A stretch of DNA of 64,000 nt from Diaporthe sp. PMI_573 (GCA_021399435.1 JAJTUP010000003.1:372001-436000), one strand, 5' to 3'; positions 46,301 to 57,084 are shown, counted from the first letter of the stretch. Numbers and translations: made by a program. Notes: generated by a model from the sequence alone, not told the origin.

Positions 46301-48750
46301 ATAGAGTATATTCTAGGTATCTTATATAGAAAGAGAGCTAAGAAATGTAGCTACTTAGAAGCTTGTATCTAAGTCAATTACATAAAGTACATTCCTTTTA
46401 CCTAGATATACGACATTAATAACCACTTTATAGTTAAAGTGGCTTTTGTCTTTAATTAAAAACTTAAATCTCCTTAATAATGGATTGTATAGTTAGCAGA
46501 AGTAGCAGAACTTCTAAATCTTCTCCAGAATTGCCTCTTCAACATCATCATACCCTACATTCCTCAATAACTTATATAGTCTGTCTATACAAGGGTGCCC
46601 AAATTGTCTATAGAGTCTCCTAAACTATAGCTCTATAAGAAATACTCTAGCCTCTATACAGCTTATATTAAAGAATACATGTCCCCATTTCCTAACTACC
46701 GAAATTATCATATCCCCTTATACAATAACATCTAATAGGTTGTTAAAGTATGCCTTTAGCCTATCTACATTATATAGAGAAAACAGAAAGGGGGTTAATA
46801 TATTAAGGATATAGTATATAATACTTCCTAGCTGGTTTACAACCTTAATTATACCAACCGCTAAGATAGCATCACTATCGCCAAATTTAACCTTAGCTAT
46901 ATCTATACCCTAATTGATTTTCATACCTAGGTTCTTACAGACATAGGCTAATACTTATAACATCCCTACTATAGAAAACTTAGTAACCCCTATATCCTAG
47001 AGCTCTCCCTAATACTTTATACTATATAGGTCATACAGTACGAATTAACTTACTTCAGTCACTTTTAGGGCTATATAGATGTCTTCCCTAATCATATAGT
47101 AGTTAAATACAAAATCCACTAGATTCTATTAGGGGATAGCCTCGTCGTCTATATCCCATAGATTAAATAGTAAGTCTTCCACTTCATACAGTAGATCCTC
47201 TCCTTTATACTCAAGCAAGTAAGTAGCAAACTTCTCCTCTTCTAGGATAGGTTCTTACTTAAAGTCTTCACACACCTAGAGATATTATTTTCATACATCT
47301 ATCCTTTCCTTATCTATATAGTTTATAGACCAACACCCTTCTTTCTTACATACAAAGCATTTTATTGCTTTGACTATTATATAGTATGGTTTAAAGGGTT
47401 GTTGTTATCTTAGTCTAAAGGAAATTTGCGCTAAAGAATAGTGGTTATTTGGCTAAAAAGGGGTTTATAGTAAAGATTAATAATTATATAAAGTCCTCTA
47501 GCAGTTCTTAAAGTTTAAGCTATACCTCCTATCTACAAAATTAATTCCAGCTTCTTTGTACACCATAAATTATTAAACTAAGTTTCTCTCTATAGCTACC
47601 TACAGGGCTATATAAAGATCTATAAAGAAGGCCTTGTATATAGGCCTCTGATTAATCATAGCTAGTTCTAATTCTAGTACTACGTGACATGCTCTAACCA
47701 CTATCGTGCAGAGCACTATTTCACCCTAATATCCCTCTCCTAGAGCTCTTTATATAAACTATAGTTTGTCTAAGAGGGTTTTTAAGACCTCTAGTAAGGT
47801 CTTGTCTAGGTTTTCTTTCCTTACTTACACAAATAACAAGATTGTCCAGTCTGCCTAGTACTAGCTGTAGTTTATTATTATGTTAAAGTATATGTCTATA
47901 AGGTTATATACTTTGTCCTACCTCTTGTCTAGTCTAATGTAGTATATATAGAAGTTTTCTACGCGACTAGAGAAGATATCTAGAAAAACTATATAGTATT
48001 AATCTTCAGTAATTTATAATTATCTATAATAACTAATAAAGATCCGTACCTTGTTATATAGTAGGTTGTAGGGCTTGCTAGTATAGTTCCTGTCTTTTCT
48101 CCACCCCTTCTAGAAGGTAGATACTTGTTAAGGGTCTATTAGCCTATTATAGATAATTTAAGTTAGAGGTAGGTTATATAATATATTATCTATATAGACT
48201 AAATATACTATAAGCACTATACTATATTGTTATAGAAAATTACCCACCTCTTATATGTATCTTATTCCTAGGGGTATTTGTTGTACGGCTTATACTTCAA
48301 CAGTAGGTGCTTAAAGATTTCATAATATTTCGTATAACTACATTTAGGGCGGTGGTTTGATTGTCTATTGTATATAGGCTGGTTCTGGCGCTTATAGTAG
48401 GTAGTTTTCTATTACCTTCTTGGCTTCGATAAGTCATAGAATCTGACTAGTATAGGGACCCTTTAATATTAGGATTCCTCTTATCTCAAAGAGATTCAGG
48501 AGTACTTTCTTAAATATACAATCCACTTTATTAAATTAGTAAGAAGTCCACCCTTTAAAGTCGTTAACCAGAGACCCTAGTATATTAGCCTTGCTTAGGT
48601 CTAGATAAATAATATCCATCATAACCTATATAAAGTATATATTAATCTAGGTATCATTTGGTAGGGCATCTAGGTCAATATCTAGGTCCTAATACCTTAG
48701 ATTTATCATGCTTTGCCATACTTTCAGTAGTATTATACTTCCCTTACTCA
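43390..48750 (-). pseudogene. Copia gag-pol remnant (interrupted at 45385-45915)
   Basis: Minus-strand pieces appear in copia order. A gag-like start (MSKGSIILLKVWQS) lies near 48750; integrase PPDHIIYNPGTNF near 46235-46280; the linker LQMAVKALNDIVGLNGI and FGAYL near 45977-46070, continued beyond the insertion by INTRNGPD near 45310; KGWKGPYKVDSIEGYIIIVG near 45165-45245, the typical post-integrase block of fungal copia polyproteins; reverse transcriptase with an M*IDDIF motif near 44265-44300, where fungal elements have QTDD; and RNase H LYVFTDGSFANN with IDKKDNSANAYTKK near 43390-43870. The many in-frame TAG/TAA codons are the C-to-T products expected from RIP. Non-functional. Confidence 0.85.
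45385..45915. mobile_element. 531-bp unclassified insertion in the copia pol gene
   Basis: Normal GC content stands out within the AT-rich island. CTTTC flanks it on both sides (45380-45384 and 45916-45920), and the copia coding text resumes in register after it (QRA-like end before, KKAIK.. after), so it is a true insertion with target duplication. The ends are TGTTAAACGG and CCTTCAGA, not a matched TG..CA pair. It contains two near-identical pieces of 26 bp (about 45417-45465, CACGTA(A/G)GG(G/A)(G/A)TTACCCTAGACTT type). It could be a solo LTR, a SINE or a non-autonomous DNA element. Confidence 0.6.
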
Positions 48751-49186
48751 TCTCTTTATACATCACTTGGTTTTGGCTACTTAAGCTTGCTGCTATAGCC
48801 AAAACTAATGGTTTTGGTATATTAGAGGATAACATCTTATGTAATATTCTGTTAGCTTATTCGTGCAATGTCTTCTTCATCATACAATAGCGTATATAGC
48901 TTCTTCCTAGTTATACAAGGTCTTAGCTATAGATACATTCTGTCTGGCATTTAGTATAGTAGTCTTGATTTATATAATATCGAGAAGATTTCGTCTTCCA
49001 GAGGTATTCTCTCCCTTCCTAACTAGCAGGGAGGTCGAGATAGCCTCTAGGCTCTTAGTACAAGCATACAATTCTAGTTACCTCTACATCCCGTCTAGCA
49101 TTCTACAGCTACAACCATAGAGTCATACCAGTACTCGTCTCTTCACTCTTGCTAATCTATAATCACACCAAGCAACTACTAATCAG

Positions 49187-49394
49187 TGTTAAATAGCTCT
49201 TGCCATATGGCGTAATGTATGTACATACGTATCTATATAATTAGTTCTAAATTCGTTAATGTCTGTCTAAACTATGAAATAAGTAGGAAAGCTCGTACAC
49301 AGACCTCTTAGGTCTGCAAGCACTCCCTTGCTGGATTAGTCATCCTCCCTAGCTAATATGGCTATGTGTGATCAGCCTTAGTGTTATTCCAACA
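49187..49394 (-). repeat. Copia 5' LTR
   Basis: 208 bp, TGTTAAATAG to TATTCCAACA on the plus strand; the mate of 33168-33375, with all differences being transitions. Transcription of the element would start here and run leftward. Confidence 0.88.
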
Positions 49395-49800
49395 TACATA
49401 CCTTTTTACAAATAGTTGTGGTATATTAATATATTATAATAGCTATATATAGTTTATATAATATATTAGAGTATAAACTTTATAAGGGTTTAAAGATAAT
49501 ATTATTATTTTATTAATAAATTTTTATTATAACTAGTAACTATTTATAAATTAGCTTAAAAATATATATTTTTTATATTATTATAAGTTAGGCTTTATTT
49601 AATACTTTAAATTTTAATAAATAATAGTTATAATCTTTATTATTAATATAATACTTTTATATTTTAAGGTGCCTAGACTAATAAGCCTATTCTTTAAACT
49701 AAAATCCTTTTTTATTAATAAGATTAATAAGTAATATTATTATTTTAAACATCTAATAATACTCTACATTTTTTATTACTATAAAGAAGCCTCTAGTTGA
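49395..49800. repeat. Extremely AT-rich relic, right part
   Basis: This continues the AT-rich sequence interrupted at 33167. It has no coding content. Composition returns to normal near 49800, where TAGTTGACGC begins the next region. Confidence 0.6.
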
Positions 49801-50492
49801 CGCTATCTTTAATGTTACTTCTGAGATCTCTCTAGAATGCTCCTGGCCGTGTCCCCGGGACAAGGAGAAATCAATCTATGAGAAGTCTGGCCGCGCATTT
49901 AACGAGCATGGTTAGAAACATTAATCAATATAGAGGAGATGCCGGCGCATCCGATCGGCTCAGTATGAGAATGGACTCGGCACGGCACACATCAGGCTAC
50001 TGGATACAAGAGACACGAATGGAATCCACGAAGGACGCAATCAAGGGCTTGAACTCACAACAACGGCGATCAACATGTCAAACATTTATTGGCAGGGCAT
50101 GTAGGAAGTTGTTGAAGATTTTACGTACACCTATGGCTGATCGTTTCAACCAGCCCAATCAGCCGGCCTCAATCGTAGGTAGTCCTGCCCAGGCCAGATG
50201 ACAGCTCCTGTGCTCGTATCATGCCAAAATTGCCAGTCCCTCTGCGTGTGCCAGAACTTGGGATCCTTCAATCGTGAGATCCCCGTGTCGGGCCATTCGG
50301 CTGCCACCTCGTGACGTCCGCAGCTCGTAAGCTCTCTCACACTATCTGTCCCTATTCACGTCCCATAGCCTGCTTCCCACACATTCCTAGGACCACTCTG
50401 ACACTGTCTGAGGGGAACCATGCTCCATGTTACGCAAGCAAGCCACCCCGCTTGACTCTCTCAATGTGCTTCATGTGCTACTCCCGCAGGGC
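49801..50492. other. Intergenic region with one copy of an inverted dispersed repeat
   Basis: A 60-bp stretch (49909-49970), with an exact 21-bp core at 49941-49961, recurs in inverted orientation at 56155-56215. A plus-strand frame from 49878 covers it (RGDAGASDRLS) but has no other support. No further gene is seen. Confidence 0.45.
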
Positions 50493-51722
50493 TCAATCTC
50501 TCCACCCAATAATTGGATGAAGGTCGAGCGTTGCGGCCAGTTTCCCTTCACGCGTGTCTACGTCGACAGGATAGACATAGAAGAGCACATAACCAGACGT
50601 AGAATGGCGCGCTGCCGTCTGGAGCGCGGCGAGAGCCGACCTGACGCCTTCTATTTCGAATGGTTCGGCCAAGACGTAATACGTCTGACCTTGCTGAAGT
50701 GGCAGCCGCCATTGCATCCAGCCGTCCGGTTCGTTGAGGCGATTCACTTGCGGGCCGAGAGGCGGGATGGGCGTCGCCGTTTCATAGTTGCAGACAACCG
50801 CCCGCATTACTTGAATGATGAGAGCCAGGCCCAACCTGGAACAATCGACCTTTCCCATAAGTCCTTCACGGCCAGGTACTGGGAACAGAAAGTTATAGCC
50901 GGCAGCGTTGAGCCCGCCATATGACACCTGAGAAATACTGTGCACGCGAGCTGACGCCTGTTGATATGGGCGGAGAATTTTATCCTCAGCCGTCGATCGG
51001 ATAACGTTGACATGAGCGGACGTGAGAGGTCGCCTCTTTAGGTTGTTAAGCCCCCGCATGAGGCCAATTATGTAGTCTGCGGCAGGGTCCTTATCAGCAA
51101 TTCCACCAACTGGCCACTGATCCAGACTGTGTCCGGGAGGTAACGGCCGCAGTGCCTGTGTTTGTGGATGGGGTGGCTGGCCCATCGCCGATTTCTCTTC
51201 CTGGTCGTCTTCTGCCCTGACGTCTTTCTCGTTGAGAGTGAGCCCTGTAATTTCGGTGCTCACAACGTCGACGACGTCGTTGCCCTTGCCCTCCTCGTCG
51301 CGGGAGACTCCGTCGCTCTCTTCCCTGTCTTGCGCAGATTCTTCCTTGTCCTTCTCCCCTCTGATTGCAGAGCGGTGCTTGATCAGATCTGGCCTCTTGG
51401 CTAGTCTTGCAAACTTTGCACCATACCCGGTAAGGCCCTTTTCATTCAAGAACATGGCCACCTGTGCCACCACGTCACAGTAACGTGCCTCCGAGTCGTA
51501 GACTGACTGGGAGTCGGCGTTGCCAACATCATTGTCCCAGCATCCGTCATCAGCTACACGAGCCAGTCGTGTTCCCATTTCTTCGTGCTCGTACATGAGG
51601 CAAATCTCAGACATCTCGATGAGTTGGGCCCGTCTGAGCTTCCGCTTGCCCTTCTCCTCCGCCGCCTTCAACTCTTCAGCAAAGAACTCCTTCATCATCT
51701 GCGAGCGGTCCGTTGACGACAT
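50493..51722 (-). CDS. Orphan protein of 409 residues, intronless
   Basis: I recognise no family. The first 50 residues form a charged helix (KEFFAEELKAAEEKGKRKLR). Residues 85-115 (AQVAMFLNEKGLTGYGAKFA) look like a short helical pair. Residues 118-185 are acidic and disordered. From about residue 200 a globular, probably folded part follows: ADYIIGLMRGLNNLKRRPLTS, YNFLFPVPGREGLMG, LALIIQVMRAVVCNYETATP and YYVLAEPFEIEGVRSALAAL. The last block resembles WAQVQPFSVAGARAVMDAIL of the 414-residue protein at 53895-55139. No signal peptide, membrane span or nucleotide-binding motif is visible. It is transcribed away from the 477-residue gene across a 319-bp divergent region. Codon use and the single long frame make a real gene likely. 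Confidence 0.6.
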   Translation of the reverse strand: MSSTDRSQMMKEFFAEELKAAEEKGKRKLRRAQLIEMSEICLMYEHEEMGTRLARVADDGCWDNDVGNADSQSVYDSEARYCDVVAQVAMFLNEKGLTGYGAKFARLAKRPDLIKHRSAIRGEKDKEESAQDREESDGVSRDEEGKGNDVVDVVSTEITGLTLNEKDVRAEDDQEEKSAMGQPPHPQTQALRPLPPGHSLDQWPVGGIADKDPAADYIIGLMRGLNNLKRRPLTSAHVNVIRSTAEDKILRPYQQASARVHSISQVSYGGLNAAGYNFLFPVPGREGLMGKVDCSRLGLALIIQVMRAVVCNYETATPIPPLGPQVNRLNEPDGWMQWRLPLQQGQTYYVLAEPFEIEGVRSALAALQTAARHSTSGYVLFYVYPVDVDTREGKLAATLDLHPIIGWRD

Positions 51723-52041
51723 TTTGATAGTCTCCTGGGAAGAATATGTTAGCCGGTGGTCTTGGGAGATTGGTTGGTGACGCGGTACCTACAAGCCAAC
51801 AGTGCTGCGGTCGCTTGATGAAGGGGTGTGTGTTGGTAAATTCGAAGCGTTTACCTTCAAGTCAAAATACAATAGCACTTGCACTGGGACCCCACCTTCA
51901 CAAAGTACACAGTTACCATCAACCTGCACTAGTGCGAAACCCCCACCTAATGTCATTGGTGTCTACAGGGCGCCGACTACTTGTGACTGAAATTCCAAGC
52001 GACTTGCACCAACAATCTTTCACCGCAAAACGCAAGCAACG
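51723..52041. promoter_or_regulatory. Divergent intergenic region between two orphan genes
   Basis: 319 bp without coding content separate two head-to-head genes, so it presumably carries both promoters. No clear TATA box or known site was seen. Confidence 0.35.
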
Positions 52042-53475
52042 ATGGAGTCAGAAAACGCCATCATTGAAGACGTCCGTGACTACGTCAAGCGCAAAGGCCA
52101 TGGCGATATGGCACTCTGCCTCCACCTCGAGAGGTTCTGGCCCGAGCCAGCGAAGGAATCGGCGGAAATGTCGGGAATGATATGTTTCGTTGCCCTGTTC
52201 CGATTCCTTTACTATCGCGTCTTCCCGAGACACACAATGGACAAAGCGATCCAAGAAACGGAATTTCTGAGGTTCGCAATGTCCAATTTTGGTGCAGGAA
52301 CACCACAGGATAGGACAAAGGAAGAAAAGACTTGTCGGCTCATGCACGACAGTCTGACCGAGCGCCTTGGGGGCCAGCCGACCTTTGCCCGCCTGACCGA
52401 GAGCGACATGCTGCTCAAGAGCGTCTGGTCCCAGGATACATTCAGGCTATATTACCCAATCACGTGGAGATCTGGTTCCGAGTCTCCAGAATGGAGCTTC
52501 TTATCAGATGATGGCCAGGAGCTCGTCGAGGTCAAGAGCAACCTGATCGTGTGGGACACCGCAGAACACAACAACATCATGGATGCTGTCGGGGCCTCTC
52601 ACGGCATCTTCAAGGGTAGACTCGAGGGCGTGAACGAAGAGGAAGTGGAATATTCGCTCCTGTTCAGGGCACCTTCCGTGATGAGAGTCGGGGTCTTGTG
52701 CAACGGGCGTACAGATGGCCTCACCAGGCCTCAGATCAGCCAGATCCGTCTACCAGGGACGCAAGCGAGCACCAAGAGGATAGGCATAAAGAAAGCCGCA
52801 TTAGCAGTACAAGAGACCACCTTCGATATGGGGCCTCATGTCCATGTGTACAGGCTGCTGGCAATCGTCCGCCTCCGTGCCCGGGGTTCGGAGCAGGACG
52901 ACATTCAATTCTTCGACTTGCGGGGGGATGGGATCTCACCCATGAACATGCGGCAACCAGGCCTGCAGAGATACATGGGTAACAACTGGTCAATTGAGGA
53001 TCAGGATCGTTCATTCATGTTGTACTACGAGCGCACAGGAATCGAGCCTGCTGGTTCACCCTATCCCGACGTCATGAACGAGCACCCTGTTGCACGACGC
53101 AGCCCTTCGGCGACTGGGACGCCCGGACCGAATGTTTCTGGCTCGGGTGGTGGTGACCCAGCTGATGGCACCGTGCCACAAGACGTCGTGGTCGAGGAGG
53201 GTGGCGCAGGAGCTGGGGCAGATGACACGGCGGTCCGGCCGCAGCGAGCTGGGCCGACGTCGATCGCTCCGGGGGAGCAAAGCCAGCAGCTGGCTTCAAC
53301 TCCGGTGGAGGAGCAGCCTGGGAGGTTGACTGATAACATTCTGCCGCCGAGGCATACGAACTCGCCCGAATCTACAGTCACCCCCAGACAGAAGGGACCG
53401 GCGCCCACGATAGAGGGAATAAGCCTGGCTGGACAGACTTCCTCCCCGGACATTTCAGGGTCAAGCGCACCTTGA
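52042..53475 (+). CDS. Orphan protein of 477 residues, intronless
   Basis: No recognised family. Residues 1-330 look globular, beginning with a helix pair (VRDYVKRKGHGDMALCLHLERFW) and including LLKSVWSQDTFRLYYPITW, ELVEVKSNLIVWDTAEHNNI, APSVMRVGVLCNGRTDG, HVHVYRLLAIVRLRARG and NWSIEDQDRSFMLYYERTG. The last 140 residues are Pro/Gly/Ser/Thr-rich and disordered. There is no signal peptide; a short hydrophobic run (MSGMICFVALFRFLYY, about residues 43-58) could be a buried helix. The start ATG has a favourable context (GCAACGATGG). It is divergent from the 409-residue gene and in tandem with the 414-residue gene. Confidence 0.6.
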   Translation: MESENAIIEDVRDYVKRKGHGDMALCLHLERFWPEPAKESAEMSGMICFVALFRFLYYRVFPRHTMDKAIQETEFLRFAMSNFGAGTPQDRTKEEKTCRLMHDSLTERLGGQPTFARLTESDMLLKSVWSQDTFRLYYPITWRSGSESPEWSFLSDDGQELVEVKSNLIVWDTAEHNNIMDAVGASHGIFKGRLEGVNEEEVEYSLLFRAPSVMRVGVLCNGRTDGLTRPQISQIRLPGTQASTKRIGIKKAALAVQETTFDMGPHVHVYRLLAIVRLRARGSEQDDIQFFDLRGDGISPMNMRQPGLQRYMGNNWSIEDQDRSFMLYYERTGIEPAGSPYPDVMNEHPVARRSPSATGTPGPNVSGSGGGDPADGTVPQDVVVEEGGAGAGADDTAVRPQRAGPTSIAPGEQSQQLASTPVEEQPGRLTDNILPPRHTNSPESTVTPRQKGPAPTIEGISLAGQTSSPDISGSSAP

Positions 53476-53894
53476 ACCACAGCCGGTTTCGACAGACGAT
53501 AGCTCAGGGAGATGTGTGTAGACAGACTGCGGCAACCCCCAGGGGGGGGGGGATAGAGAGAACAGGGGCGGGAGGGCCAGGCAGTTTTGAGAATTTGTAG
53601 AATTAGTGTTGTCTTTATCTTTAATATCATTCAAGATTGAAAAATATTACACTGTTTGATACTTTAAGTTGGAAAGATGACTTGCAGGGCCCCACTCCAC
53701 GTCGCTGCCCCTCCGCGAGTCTACAGCTGCCTCAGCAAACCCAGGTATTGCCTGTAGCCGTACTTTGACAACATCGGTTCACACACGTAAGTACTCCTCC
53801 ACTGACAGTCAAACCTTCATACCACACTCTCCTAGGTCATGAAATTGACCTCTGCATCACAGGAGACTTCGAAGCAATCAAGTTTTGAACGATC
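53476..53894. other. Intergenic between tandem orphan genes
   Basis: It holds a ten-base G run near 53541 and AT-rich sequence near 53620-53660, which would suit transcript termination of the upstream gene. No gene is seen. Confidence 0.4.
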
Positions 53895-55139
53895 ATGAGC
53901 GACCAAAATCAGGCGATACGCGCTGAAGCGCAAGAAGACAGCACTGTCAGCTCGGGGGCGATCAGATCGTCGGGGAGCACGGCGCCTGCGACTTCGCAGA
54001 GTCACGGCACGAGCCTGCGCCGTGACATTGAACGGGACATTGACGGGGCGCAGGACCTGCAGCCCGCCGAAGGAGGAGAGGACTCGGTCGGCGAAACGCG
54101 ACAGGCGGAGACAGGGGAGGAGGAGCGCGTTCTGCGCGCATGGTTCAACGTGCCAATACAGCTTGGCGAGGTGACAGGACCTGAGGGGTCCTGCATCATC
54201 CAGGACAAGTGGGCCTTCTACAACTGCGTTTCCGCGTGGGTGAACCTTGGCCTTTTAGGATTGGCCTCATCCGTGCTCACCGAGCATGGAACGGAGTGCC
54301 GTGCTGACTATGTCGCAGCGGCGCTGAACGAGCGCGGTAGGATAGTGACAATTGTGTGGGATCTGGCATCTAACAGCGGTGCACTATACCACCCGCGGGG
54401 ACGGGTGGCTCTGGAGGACTCAAATGTCCTGCTAGACAAAATCGCTGACTGGGTCATCGAGCCAAGCGTGAGGGTCAGGAAAATGGTCTTGGACGGGCGG
54501 CTGCCCGAGCAGTTTAGGGACATCAGCAAGACTGATGAGCGAGCTGGCTGGAGACGGTGGCTGGGGCCAGTGGATCACCTGCCCATTGAAGAGCTAGAAG
54601 AAGATGCAGTGCCATTCCTCAGCACGATGGACATCTTCCCGGCCGAGGTTCAGCTTGACTGGGAGGCTAATTCAATGATTAACTCTCACGGGACCTGGCA
54701 TCCCCCAGAATCGGAACTGTTGCCATCGCAAGTGACGGTCAGTCGGGACCATGAGGGGAAGTTTCGCGGAATGGCACCCACAGGAGCCACCCAAGTCCGC
54801 ATGAATTATTGCACTGTGAATCAAGATGCAGAGAACGGGATGTGGGCCCAGGTCCAGCCATTCTCCGTGGCAGGCGCGAGGGCTGTGATGGACGCCATCC
54901 TGTACCCGATGGCATGGACCAACTACCGGCCTGTGGTACTAGAAATAGCCCCAACATGGGCACCGTTGCCGAGGGAGGTGACGATGAAGAGGACCCAGGT
55001 GATTAAATTCTCGCAGGCCGAGGATATCAGGGTCGCATTCCACTTGGTGCAATCGGTCGCCCGAGCAAATGTAGAGGAGCAAGAGCCTGGGACGGCCCAG
55101 GCCGAGCCTTCGGTGACGATTATTGTGACTCCACAATAA
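53895..55139 (+). CDS. Orphan protein of 414 residues, intronless
   Basis: No recognised family. Residues 1-75 are polar and disordered. A folded part follows: RVLRAWFNVPIQLGEVTGP, KWAFYNCVSAWVNLGLLGLASSVL, RADYVAAALNERGRIVTIVWDL, AGWRRWLGPVDHLP and VQPFSVAGARAVMDAILYPMAW. The last of these resembles AEPFEIEGVRSALAAL of the 409-residue protein, suggesting a shared domain. No catalytic or binding motif stands out, and there is no signal peptide or membrane span. The start is the first ATG in frame (GATCATGAGC). It lies 419 bp downstream of the 477-residue gene on the same strand. Confidence 0.6.
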   Translation: MSDQNQAIRAEAQEDSTVSSGAIRSSGSTAPATSQSHGTSLRRDIERDIDGAQDLQPAEGGEDSVGETRQAETGEEERVLRAWFNVPIQLGEVTGPEGSCIIQDKWAFYNCVSAWVNLGLLGLASSVLTEHGTECRADYVAAALNERGRIVTIVWDLASNSGALYHPRGRVALEDSNVLLDKIADWVIEPSVRVRKMVLDGRLPEQFRDISKTDERAGWRRWLGPVDHLPIEELEEDAVPFLSTMDIFPAEVQLDWEANSMINSHGTWHPPESELLPSQVTVSRDHEGKFRGMAPTGATQVRMNYCTVNQDAENGMWAQVQPFSVAGARAVMDAILYPMAWTNYRPVVLEIAPTWAPLPREVTMKRTQVIKFSQAEDIRVAFHLVQSVARANVEEQEPGTAQAEPSVTIIVTPQ

Positions 55140-57084
55140 AAGTGACGGGGACAACGACCGTGTTGTCAAGTGGGCAGATAGTATGAAATGAAAGACGTCA
55201 AGACATGCTGAAATGTATTGATTCCCTCGACACCGTGCTCTTGTCCGTGATTCCTGGCCTGCGTCGTAGAGCGAAGCCCCTATCTATGTGCGCTTAGTTA
55301 TTTTCTGTCGGCTTCCCTCGGGTAAGTTCAAAGTGGTCGGTCGGTCACATCTTTGTGTTTTAGTATGAGGTATTTGGTAGCAATAAATTGAGTAAGGTGA
55401 AGTACATGAGTGTGCAAGCCCTGGCCAACACAAATGCAACGTAGAGCAAGGTCACCGTCGTACAGGTAGTCCGGGCTTCGCATGCCCTTGCCATTGCTGC
55501 AACGGTTGCCATCGGGTTCATCGCCATCGTGGGCGCCGCCGCTTTGACCGGTGCCCTCCTCCTTGCCCGCACGTGCTCTGGCCAGTCCTTCCGTGTCCCT
55601 AATCTCTCAGACGTAGGAACAGTGCGTATTGGCAGTTGCCAGCAAAGCCCCACACCCCATCTGATCGTCGGTCAGTCCGGGCCGGGCGTTTGGAGTCGTG
55701 CTCCTAAGTTGGATGGGTATGGACTGTCTCGGAGGTGCTGGGACCCGCAGGTGGTGTTGGAGGAGGCTCGACGCAGGGCTCGCGGGCTCGCGAGGATGTG
55801 GGATTTCATCGTCGCTGGTAAGAATCACATGGTGACGTCGGTGGTGTAGGCGAAGTGGAAGTGACCACAAACACTCGAGGGTAGGCGACCCGGCAGTCTC
55901 GTTTCGTGACGGCTGGGAGACGAGGCAGGTACACCTAGCGATTCTGGCGGAAGTGTGTTTGATGCTAAGCTTATTGACTCCAAGCCTGGGCGTGGCGTAT
56001 GTATCGTCCTAGCGCCGGAGGGGTGATGGTATCATGGCATGGTGACTGTCCTTGGCTCGAATCTCGTCGCCCCCTGCACTTTCTTCTTCCGTGGGTGGTG
56101 TTGCCACGTTGTAGTTAATGAACCTCCGTGTGGGGGGTTTTCTCAGGGCGCTGGACATACAGAGCCGATCGGATGCGCCGGCCCCTCCTCCATATCGATT
56201 GATCTTCCCAACCATCTTCCGTTCATCTTGAATGTGCCGGCACGTGCGATCCAGTCAACCGCCGTCCCATGACGACAGACGGATATTTTTCATCATAATT
56301 GTAGGTCGTATATTGGGCGAAAGGGACGCCCGGGACTGGCCTCATATTCGCAGGAGGTCGTGGTCTGCTGCAGCGTACCGCCGGATGTGGAGCCGGGCGC
56401 TCTGAATTCCACCAGACTCGTGTCTGTTCGTGTGCAGAAGGGAACACCTTGGGAGTCTTTTCCTTGTGGTCGCTGGCATTGGAATGCAGCCGTAGGGGGG
56501 TTGGATTGGACGGGGTGGAAGGGAAACCACAGCTCTGCGCTTGTTGTTGGTACTCTTGCCCAGCCGTGTCTGTCGCCTGTTGTCAGTTCTCATGTAGCAC
56601 ACGTTCTATCAGAGGTTGACCGTACCAGTCGACAGCCGCACACATCGATCGCATCATCCTATATGACACGGTAACGAAGAGATGTTGTCAAAGCGAGGTA
56701 CCCCAAACCCGATACGTCAGCCGAGTGAGGACGGCTAGCCTTGGGTGCCATGCGATGCGAGTGCAAGCGCGGATGGCGAACAGGCCTGCACGCGTCTTGG
56801 GCATTGCGGTAGACCTAGTGCTTTGGTGTGGGTGGGTAATGAGCGGGTGATGATGGAAGATCCTGGGGGGGGGGGCGACTGGAGGGCCTGGATGCCCGCG
56901 AGGCCTGTGGGACCCGGATCCCATCACAGAGATTTCTTTAACCCGCACCTGTCACTTCAACACGCATTCAATAACTTATGCGCACGTAAAGGGCAGGCTT
57001 GTGTCGCCCAGTCCGTCGCACCAATAATCATAGCAGCGGTGTTCGGGCTACAGCATCCCACCGCCCGTGTCATTCCGAGCAATG
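55140..57084. other. Intergenic region of the orphan block
   Basis: I see no well-supported gene in these 1.9 kb. A plus-strand frame from 55445 to 55849 contains a hydrophobic run (ALAIAATVAIGFIAIVGAAA) but has no ATG before it and no splice-linked start that I could find, so it is not called. The inverted repeat copy lies at 56155-56215. Confidence 0.4.
56155..56215 (-). repeat. Inverted copy of the dispersed repeat at 49909-49970
   Basis: On the minus strand it reads ATGGTTGGGAAGATCAATCG and then the 21-bp core (plus coordinates 56162-56182) identical to 49941-49961. Over about 60 bp the two copies are roughly 80 percent alike by eye. Both read as M-V-x-x-I-N-x-Y-x-G-x-A-G-A-S-D-R-L in one frame, so this may be a remnant of a gene family. 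Confidence 0.6.

Larger units (their letters stand above)
33168..49394 (-). mobile_element. Ty1/copia LTR retrotransposon, RIP-degraded, split by two nested insertions
   Basis: Two 208-bp LTRs (33168-33375 and 49187-49394) in direct orientation start TGTT and end AACA, with inverted termini (TGTTG/CCAACA in the left copy). They are flanked by the 5-bp duplication TACAC (33163-33167) and TACAT (49395-49399), which differ by one C-to-T change. All differences between the LTRs, about two dozen, are transitions. After removing the nested chromovirus (34653-42810), the 531-bp insertion and their duplications, about 7.5 kb remains, which is long for copia. The coding strand is minus: integrase precedes reverse transcriptase and RNase H going leftward, the copia order. 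The extra length lies between RNase H and the 3' LTR. Confidence 0.88.

Noticed and set aside
55445..55849. Small single-span membrane protein
   Set aside because: A hydrophobic run is present, but there is no ATG upstream in frame and no plausible intron of normal length to supply one.
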